Below are positions 6,335 through 10,648 of a stretch of 10,648 bases of DNA, piece after piece. The translations under genes were made by a program, and so were the position numbers. Within the stretch, counting starts at the first letter, position 1, and the number at the start of each line of letters is the position of its first letter. This DNA is from JAQYVZ01 sp035269105 (GTDB taxonomy: Bacteria; Desulfobacterota; Desulfuromonadia; Desulfuromonadales; BM103). The stretch spans positions 1 through 10,648 of the forward strand of contig DATFJP010000092.1 in the NCBI GenBank assembly GCA_035269105.1. The letters are read 5' to 3'. The notes below the pieces were generated by a model, which saw nothing but the letters and a program-made list of their open reading frames with translations, did not search any database and was not told the DNA's origin.

Positions 6335-6481
6335 CTAATTGAACATCTTGGCACCAAGGTAGGCCAGGGCGGGCCAGGCGATCAGAACGGCGGAGATGAC
6401 TGCAAAGGCGCCGAGGATAGTCAGGGTAAGGGCCAGGTAGCTGCTCTTGACGGTGTCCATCATGGTTGCTTGATTTCTCAT
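6335..6481 (-). CDS. Small single-span membrane protein (48 aa), unknown
   Basis: The frame encodes 48 residues: a short polar N-terminus (MRNQATMMDTVKSS), one long hydrophobic segment at about residues 15-42 containing a Trp-Pro pair (36-37), and a short C-terminal tail ending K-M-F-N. It should be an inner-membrane peptide. The gene is very well equipped: AAGGAGA seven bases before the ATG, a sigma-70 promoter at 6537-6565 with a perfect -35 box, and two tandem hairpins after the stop. These signals argue strongly that it is real and well expressed despite its size. I do not recognise the family. It does not resemble the cytochrome bd subunit CydX. A subunit of a membrane complex or a regulatory small protein are both possible. 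No gene next to it points to a partner. Confidence 0.75.
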   Translation of the reverse strand: MRNQATMMDTVKSSYLALTLTILGAFAVISAVLIAWPALAYLGAKMFN

Positions 6482-6536
6482 GGTTTCTCTCCTTGTTGAT
6501 TTATGTTTGAGGTTGCTGTTTGTTTAAGTTAAGTAG

Positions 6537-6565
6537 ACTTTAACATTAGGCATTGTTCATGTCAA
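6537..6565 (-). promoter_or_regulatory. Sigma-70 promoter of the 48-aa gene
   Basis: On the minus strand this reads TTGACA (6560-6565), a 17-base spacer, and TAAAGT (6537-6542). The -35 is perfect, the -10 matches four of six bases, and the spacing is optimal. The transcript would start near 6530, leaving a leader of about 50 bases that ends in AAGGAGA. Confidence 0.65.
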
Positions 6566-6705
6566 CTATAAAATTAAGACTTTTTAAATAATTTTTCTTT
6601 TGTTTAAGGGTTTGGAATGACAAGAGAAATACTAAAGGTTGGGCGGAAAGTTTGGCGTGGTTGAAAATTAATTTTAAGGAAAATTAAGTTTAACCAAACC
6701 CTTTA
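6566..6705. other. AT-rich spacer upstream of the 48-aa gene
   Basis: AT-rich DNA with A/T runs, no ORF and no clear hairpin. It separates the promoter of the 48-aa gene from the left arm of the inverted-repeat element. Confidence 0.5.
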
Positions 6706-7183
6706 AACCGGCGGGTTTCGTCCCGCCAGCCGACTTACTTTTTGTCCAGGCGGCCACAAAAAGTAAGCAAAAAAGACCTTTTTGGGGCCGGACTAAAGGT
6801 GCTGCTGTGCCGGGCAGACATTGCCGGTTGGATGAGATTCTGCTGCTAGGGGATACCGAGGGCCTGATACCTTGCGGCCCTCGGTTGCCGTTGCGTGTCG
6901 CCGGTGTCAGGCTCCGCAGACCAATTGCCGTTGCCTTAAAGTTTTTAACTGCAAACAGGAAAGACTGTTTCCTTGAGGATCCTGACACAGCTGCCACCCT
7001 AGCAGCACCCGAGGGCCGCAAGGTATCAGGCCCTCGGCGCCCAAGAGCAGAAAAACTTCATTCAACCGGCAATGCCAGTCGAGAGCAGCAGCGTCCCTTG
7101 TTCGGCAAAAAAAGGCTCTTTTCTGCATACTCTTTTGAGCCAGCAAAAGAGTATGTCGGCTGGCGGGACGAAACCCGCCGGTT
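6706..7183. repeat. Nested inverted-repeat element with 29-bp terminal arms
   Basis: A 478-base element is bounded by perfect 29-bp inverted arms (6706-6734 and 7155-7183). Moving inward, each side has its own 12-bp hairpin (CTTACTTTTTGT type at 6734-6767; CATACTCTTTTG type at 7126-7155), a 12-bp inverted match CATTGCCGGTTG (6819-6830 with 7063-7074) and a second perfect 29-bp inverted pair (6856-6884 with 7009-7037). Each copy of that inner pair is itself a hairpin with CCGAGGGCC/GGCCCTCGG ends. The centre holds AAACAG/CTGTTT (6953-6970). The order of matches is symmetrical about roughly 6945, so this is one large imperfect palindrome, probably an inverted duplication. The frames across it (for example 6807-7187 on + and 6907-7146 on -) read as similar peptides only because the DNA is duplicated and inverted. 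No transposase is present. It may be a dispersed structured repeat or a non-autonomous (MITE-like) element. No clear target-site duplication was seen. Confidence 0.85.
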
Positions 7184-7238
7184 CTGAAGATTTTAATGGT
7201 TTTAAAAGTGGCTGCTGGCAGGTCGGCGCAAAAGCCGG

Positions 7239-7351
7239 GGACAACCCTTAAGAAAACGGGAACGGCCCCCTAGGACGTCCTAATGTTCGCGGTCGGGGAG
7301 ACCGCTCTACGCAAGCACCCTTGGCGGCGCAGTCGCAGCAAGGACAACCCT
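7239..7351. repeat. Repeat-rich spacer: direct repeat, palindrome and hairpin
   Basis: Between the large element and the cupin terminator lies non-coding DNA with a 10-base direct repeat GGACAACCCT (7239-7248 and 7342-7351), a 12-base perfect palindrome TAGGACGTCCTA (7271-7282) and a hairpin GCGGTC-N5-GACCGC (7289-7305). No gene is supported. It looks like a second dispersed intergenic repeat adjoining the first. Confidence 0.5.
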
Positions 7352-7368
7352 CTAGGATCAAAGGAGAT

Positions 7369-7397
7369 CGGCCGGCGGGGCTAAAAACCGCCGGCCG
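7369..7397 (-). terminator. Hairpin downstream of the cupin gene
   Basis: A perfect 10-bp stem CGGCCGGCGG / CCGCCGGCCG has a 9-base loop, starting 9 bases after the cupin stop on the minus strand. The bases after the stem on the minus strand (ATCTCCTTT) are only partly T-rich, so termination efficiency is uncertain; the position still makes a terminator the best call. Confidence 0.6.
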
Positions 7398-7406
7398 TTA
7401 TATATT

Positions 7407-7757
7407 TCATCCAACCTTGGTTTTGAACATGGTCAGCAGCATCTTGAAGCGCTCCACCGCGCGCACCTTGTGCGATACCCCGCCCGGCATGAGGACGATT
7501 TCGCCGGCTCTAACGGTGCAGGGTTCGCCGCCGATGGTGATCTCGGCCTGGCCGTCCAGGACCTGGATGAAAGCGTTGAACGGCACGGTGTGCTCGGAGA
7601 GGGCCTGTCCTTTGTCAAAGCTGAACACGGTGAGGGTGCCGCTTTCGTTCTGCAGGAGGGTGCGGCTGACCACTGAGCCGGCCTGATAATCGGTCAGGTT
7701 GACGAGTTCCCGGGGATCGGCCGGATCGATAGTCAACTTGGTCTGTTCATCATTCAT
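7407..7757 (-). CDS. Small cupin domain protein
   Basis: A 116-residue single-domain cupin (conserved beta-barrel), probably cytoplasmic. The first cupin motif runs G50-x5-H56 through to G69 and the second is P91-G92-G93-x2-H96. Of the usual metal ligands (HxH, E, H) only H56 and H96 are evident: the second His of HxH is Val and the Glu position is not acidic. Metal binding may therefore be altered or absent. The substrate is unknown; such proteins range from sugar-modifying enzymes to sensor-like binding proteins. AAGGAG upstream of the ATG at 7757 supports the start. It is transcribed divergently from the AEC transporter gene, 181 bases away, and is followed by a hairpin. Confidence 0.85.
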   Translation of the reverse strand: MNDEQTKLTIDPADPRELVNLTDYQAGSVVSRTLLQNESGTLTVFSFDKGQALSEHTVPFNAFIQVLDGQAEITIGGEPCTVRAGEIVLMPGGVSHKVRAVERFKMLLTMFKTKVG

Positions 7758-7845
7758 GGGACTCTCCTTGGGCGGATTATTGTCGTAAATTCTGTCGGCG
7801 GCGGCGTTTGCCCGCGTGCCTGAGCCGACCCTTTGAAAAAAGAGA

Positions 7846-7875
7846 TTGAAAGCCGGTTCCTTCTAAAGGTATACC
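7846..7875 (+). promoter_or_regulatory. Possible sigma-70 promoter for the AEC transporter gene
   Basis: TTGAAA (7846-7851), an 18-base spacer and TATACC (7870-7875) give five of six and four of six matches. The position would give a leader of about 55 bases to the ATG at 7939. Confidence 0.35.
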
Positions 7876-7938
7876 ATCCCTTCGGGCTGTATCAACGCGG
7901 CCAGAACCAATCCTTTGCATAAAGGCTGGCGAATCCTT

Positions 7939-8835
7939 ATGGAAAACTTCGTTCTCATCGGCCTGTTCGTCGGTCTGGGCATTCTGTTCCGCCGGGTTGA
8001 GGCGTTTCCGGAGCAGACCTCCCAGGTCCTGAACATGTTTGCGCTCTATGTCGCCCTGCCGGCGGTGATCCTGCTCAAGGTGCCGCAGCTGCACCTCTCT
8101 GCGGACATGGTGGTGCCCGCGATCGCCCCCTGGCTGATGCTGGGACTCTCGGCCCTGCTGGTGCTTCTGGCTGGGCGGTTTTGGCATTGGTCGCGCGAAA
8201 CCATCGCCGTGCTGCTGCTGGTGGTCCCGGTCGGCAACACCTCGTTTGTCGGCGTGCCGATGGTGGACGCGTTTTTCGGACAGGCCGGTATCCCCTACCT
8301 GATCATCTACGACCAGATCGGCACCATCCTTATCTTCGCCACCTACGGCTCGATCATCCTGGCTTTGCACGGCAGTCGGGGCGCGGTCAGGCCCCTTGAC
8401 GTCGTCAAGCGCACTCTCCTGTTCCCCCCGACCATGGCGCTGCTGGCCGGCCTGCTGCTGCGCGGTTGGGCCTATCCGCCGGCCATCGTCAACGGCCTGG
8501 AGACCCTGGCCGGGATGCTGACGCCCCTGGTGATGACCGCGATCGGCTTTCAGCTGCGGGTGCGCCTGAGCCCGCGGGTTTTCCAGCCCATGGCATTCGG
8601 TCTGGCCGTCAAGCTCATCGTCGCACCCCTGGCGGTTCTGGCCGGCTGCCGACTGCTGGGCCTGGAGAGTCTGGCCGTTGATGTCACCATCTTCGAAGCC
8701 GGCATGCCGCCCATGGTCACCGCCGGCGCCATGGCTATCGCCGCCGGCCTGGTCCCGGAACTGGCGGCTGCCCTGGTCAGCCTGGGTATGGCGCTGGCCT
8801 TCGTATCGCTGCCTTTGCTGTACCTGCTGCTGTGA
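7939..8835 (+). CDS. AEC (auxin efflux carrier) family transporter
   Basis: A 298-residue inner-membrane protein with about ten hydrophobic segments, the usual size and topology of bacterial AEC-family secondary carriers. Members export or exchange small organic acids; the substrate cannot be read from the sequence. Family hallmarks are the mid-protein V-P-V-G-N-T-S-F-V-G-V-P (about 96-107) and the late M-P-P-M-V-T-A-G-A-M-A (256-266) segments, in re-entrant or broken-helix regions. The ATG at 7939 matches the normal N-terminus (MENFVLIGL). A TTG at 7915 in frame would add eight polar residues with no better ribosome site. The gene is high-GC, diverges from the small cupin gene and converges with the WbuC-like gene, 40 bases away. 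No terminator is seen in that gap. Confidence 0.92.
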   Translation: MENFVLIGLFVGLGILFRRVEAFPEQTSQVLNMFALYVALPAVILLKVPQLHLSADMVVPAIAPWLMLGLSALLVLLAGRFWHWSRETIAVLLLVVPVGNTSFVGVPMVDAFFGQAGIPYLIIYDQIGTILIFATYGSIILALHGSRGAVRPLDVVKRTLLFPPTMALLAGLLLRGWAYPPAIVNGLETLAGMLTPLVMTAIGFQLRVRLSPRVFQPMAFGLAVKLIVAPLAVLAGCRLLGLESLAVDVTIFEAGMPPMVTAGAMAIAAGLVPELAAALVSLGMALAFVSLPLLYLLL

Positions 8836-8875
8836 TTTGTCGATGGTGAAGGGGTGGCGGGGGAGCGGGGAACGG

Positions 8876-9349
8876 TTAAGCGGTCGCTACTGCCGCGACC
8901 AGCTTCTGCAGATACTCGCCAGCCTCCGGGCTGTTCTCCGCCGGGGCCCAGGGTGCCATGTCCTTGTCGGTCATCGGCCGATAGGGGCCGGGCTTGGTTT
9001 CGAAAAAGACGGAACCGGATGCCAGGCTGACCACGGTGTGCCAGATCCCCGGCGGCAGATCGGCGCCGAAAGTCTCTTCCCCAGGACCGAAGCGCAGGAT
9101 GTCGCTGATTGCGCCTTCCCCGGTAAAGATGATCAGGGCCAGGGTGCCGCGCAGGCCGAGAAAGCACTCCGGTTTGGCGTCCTCCCAGTGACGGTGGGGC
9201 CGGATGTAGGTGCCTGGCTCCAAGGCATTGAGCAGCCGCTGGCAGGGCTCTTCGTAGCTGGCGTGCAGGTTGAGGTTCCGACGCCGGCGCGGATCGGAAC
9301 GGGCCCGGGCGGAGAGCGTGTCAAGGGTGCCGCGGTCAATCCGTTTCAT
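8876..9349 (-). CDS. WbuC family cupin-fold metalloprotein
   Basis: A 157-residue WbuC-like cupin. The N-terminus M-K-R-I-D-R and R-R-N-L-N-L-H are typical of the family. The metal site is intact: H52 and H54 (R-P-H-R-H-W), E61 (K-P-E-C-F) and H104 (G-I-W-H-T). WbuC is best known from O-antigen clusters, but its reaction is unproven and no polysaccharide genes flank it here. The ATG at 9349 gives the usual family N-terminus but has only a weak ribosome site. An in-frame GTG at 9397 (173 residues) overlaps the stop of the upstream DUF2267 gene as GTGA, so translation may start there by coupling. The gene converges with the AEC transporter gene. Confidence 0.87.
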   Translation of the reverse strand: MKRIDRGTLDTLSARARSDPRRRRNLNLHASYEEPCQRLLNALEPGTYIRPHRHWEDAKPECFLGLRGTLALIIFTGEGAISDILRFGPGEETFGADLPPGIWHTVVSLASGSVFFETKPGPYRPMTDKDMAPWAPAENSPEAGEYLQKLVAAVATA

Positions 9350-9393
9350 GGGTGGTACGCCTTTTTTGGCTTGGGCTGAAGGCTGGAAGCCAT

Positions 9394-9804
9394 TCACCGT
9401 TCACCACTTAAACCGGGCTTCCTGATTTCCCCGGGGCCGACGCCGAACAGGCGGGAAAACTCCTTGGGCAGCTGCGCCTGCACATCATGCAGTTCCCCTT
9501 CGCTGATGAATTTTTTCATAACGGCGATAACCGTGCCGGCGTAATGTTCCGCCTGGTCCGGGGAGGCATCGGTCTTGCCGGCAATCATTGCCAGAAACTC
9601 ATCCAGGCCGAAAGCCCGGCTTTGATGTCCGCGCAGACTCTGGGCGAGCTGCTCCGGCAACTGGGCGGCCAGGTCATCCGCCTCGTTGTTGAACAGGCGT
9701 TCGCCCAGCGCTTCGAGTACCGCCCGGCTTACCTCGGCGGCCTGCTGCAGGTTGTCGAGCTGGGCGCGGATCTTGACTTCCTCGAGAATCTGTTCGTATT
9801 TCAT
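9394..9804 (-). CDS. DUF2267 domain protein
   Basis: A 136-residue, mostly helical soluble protein with a DUF2267 domain over nearly its whole length. Segments such as E-A-L-G-E-R-L, A-A-Q-L-P-E-Q-L-A and V-Q-A-Q-L-P-K-E-F-S-R-L-F are characteristic: two similar helical halves, each with a Q-L-P motif (48-50 and 110-112). The function of the family is unknown. The ATG at 9804 has AAGGAAGG about five bases upstream; an earlier in-frame start at 9837 would add 11 basic residues and lacks this support. The stop overlaps the GTG of the WbuC-like frame (9394-9397), so the two probably form a minus-strand operon. Confidence 0.86.
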   Translation of the reverse strand: MKYEQILEEVKIRAQLDNLQQAAEVSRAVLEALGERLFNNEADDLAAQLPEQLAQSLRGHQSRAFGLDEFLAMIAGKTDASPDQAEHYAGTVIAVMKKFISEGELHDVQAQLPKEFSRLFGVGPGEIRKPGLSGER

Positions 9805-10031
9805 GGGGGCCTTCCTTTTAGTCGCCGTTTTCGGCATTGAATTTCTTCAGTGCGGCTACTGCAACCAATAGCAGGTTCACACCATCCTGCAACCCCGGGG
9901 GGCAAATTGACGGGGAAGGATCATTTTTTTGACCTCCGTTCATGAATTGATGTAAGTTGCCCTAATCCCCAAATCAGAGCTTCTGGGCAGCAGAGGTGAC
10001 CGGTGAGATTTGCTTGACGGCAGATGACCGC

Positions 10032-10648
10032 ATGACACTCGCACTCAAGGACTTTACTAAGATCTTTTCGGCGATCCTCGATGCCAGTCACAATGGCGTC
10101 ATGGTTCTTGATAAGAGTGGTGTCGTCGTTTTTTACAATCTGGCCGCTGCCCGGATTTTTCAGGAGGATCGCCGGGCCGTCACCGGACAACACTTTTCAG
10201 TTGTCCGGCCGGAAGCCTGGTCCGACCTACAGAAGGTCCTGACCCTCGGCCAGACGCAGATTGGCCGTAGATTTTCCCTCCCCCAGGCAACCATCATTGT
10301 CAACCGCAGCCCAGTGGTCATTGATGGTGAGATCGCCGGTGCCATCTCGATTTTCCAGGACATCTCCGAGTATGAATCGATCATTTCCAAGCTGAAAGGG
10401 TATCAGAAACTGCATCAGGAGCTGGAGGCAATTTTCGAATCTTCCGAAGATGGTCTTTATATCGCCGACGGGAACGCCGTGACCATCCGGGTTAACGGTG
10501 CTTATGAAAGGATTACCGGCTTGTCCCGGAGAAATCTCCTCGGCAAGAACATGCGGGATCTGGTTGCGGAGGGTGTTTTTGATTACTCTGTTTCGCTGGA
10601 GGTTTTGGAGAAGCGTCAGCAGATCACCCTTCTTCAGAATGTCCGGGG
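10032..10648 (+). CDS. PAS-domain regulator, N-terminal part (3' end outside window)
   Basis: From the ATG at 10032 the frame is open to the window end (205 complete codons). It encodes two PAS domains: about residues 10-115 (A-I-L-D-A-S-H-N-G-V-M-V-L-D) and from about 130 onward (A-I-F-E-S-S-E-D-G-L-Y-I-A-D, then Y-E-R-I-T-G-L). They are joined by a short helical linker (about 113-130). There is no membrane segment, so it is a cytoplasmic sensor. Tandem PAS domains of this sort usually precede either a sigma-54 AAA+ activator domain with Fis-type HTH or a histidine kinase; the first is my preferred reading, by resemblance to RocR/PrdR-like regulators. The ribosome site is weak. A poor sigma-70-like element (TTGACC, 18 bases, TAAGTT at 9929-9958) lies upstream. 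The gene diverges from the DUF2267 gene. Confidence 0.82.
   Translation, partial: MTLALKDFTKIFSAILDASHNGVMVLDKSGVVVFYNLAAARIFQEDRRAVTGQHFSVVRPEAWSDLQKVLTLGQTQIGRRFSLPQATIIVNRSPVVIDGEIAGAISIFQDISEYESIISKLKGYQKLHQELEAIFESSEDGLYIADGNAVTIRVNGAYERITGLSRRNLLGKNMRDLVAEGVFDYSVSLEVLEKRQQITLLQNVR

Noticed and set aside
6807..7187. Open frame of 126 codons on + through the inverted-repeat element, and similar frames on the minus strand (6674-7021, 6907-7146)
   Set aside because: The frames run through hairpins and resemble one another because the DNA is an inverted duplication. No ribosome site or recognisable domain; such translated repeats are a common false annotation.
6706..7355. CRISPR array in the repeat-rich region
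   Set aside because: The repeats are inverted, not regularly spaced direct repeats with unique spacers, and there are no cas genes.
7777..8370. 197-codon minus-strand frame opposite the AEC transporter gene
   Set aside because: Rich in His, Gln, Asp and Arg with no domain; antisense shadow of a hydrophobic membrane protein.

Overview
The window looks like chromosomal DNA from a Gram-negative bacterium with an exosortase/PEP-CTERM protein-sorting system. The order exosortase, epsI, prsK, prsR, a second sigma-54-type activator at the right edge, and a high-GC background with AT-rich intergenic islands suggest a member of the Desulfuromonadales/Geobacterales group. That placement is inferred from gene content and style, not shown by any marker gene.

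Left part (1-4833, all + strand): the C-terminal part of an exosortase with its Cys/Arg/His catalytic residues, overlapped by epsI through ATGA. A 191-base gap holding a doubtful 58-codon ORF follows, then the histidine kinase gene prsK and, after a 163-base AT-rich gap, prsR, which encodes its partner sigma-54-dependent response regulator. Exosortase and EpsI process PEP-CTERM surface proteins. PrsK/PrsR are thought to switch on the genes for those proteins from sigma-54 promoters.

Middle (4834-7406): an AT-rich, gene-poor stretch. It contains a minus-strand PilZ (c-di-GMP-binding) gene, a roughly 560-base intergenic region, and a small plus-strand gene of unknown function. Upstream of that gene lies a good -24/-12 (sigma-54) promoter match, with a TGT-N11-ACA palindrome 48 bases further upstream, so it is a candidate PrsR target. 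Facing it is a 48-aa single-span membrane protein gene on the minus strand with a near-ideal sigma-70 promoter, a strong ribosome binding site and two tandem hairpins at its end. Next comes a roughly 480-base mosaic of nested inverted repeats bounded by perfect 29-bp arms, with a second perfect 29-bp pair inside; it is non-coding. A smaller repeat-rich spacer follows.

Right part (7407-10648): a small cupin gene (-), a divergent AEC-family transporter gene (+), then a convergent two-gene minus-strand unit (DUF2267 protein, then a WbuC-like cupin, possibly translationally coupled). The window ends inside a plus-strand gene that starts with two PAS domains and is probably another sigma-54-type regulator. 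These genes show no direct functional link to the exosortase block.
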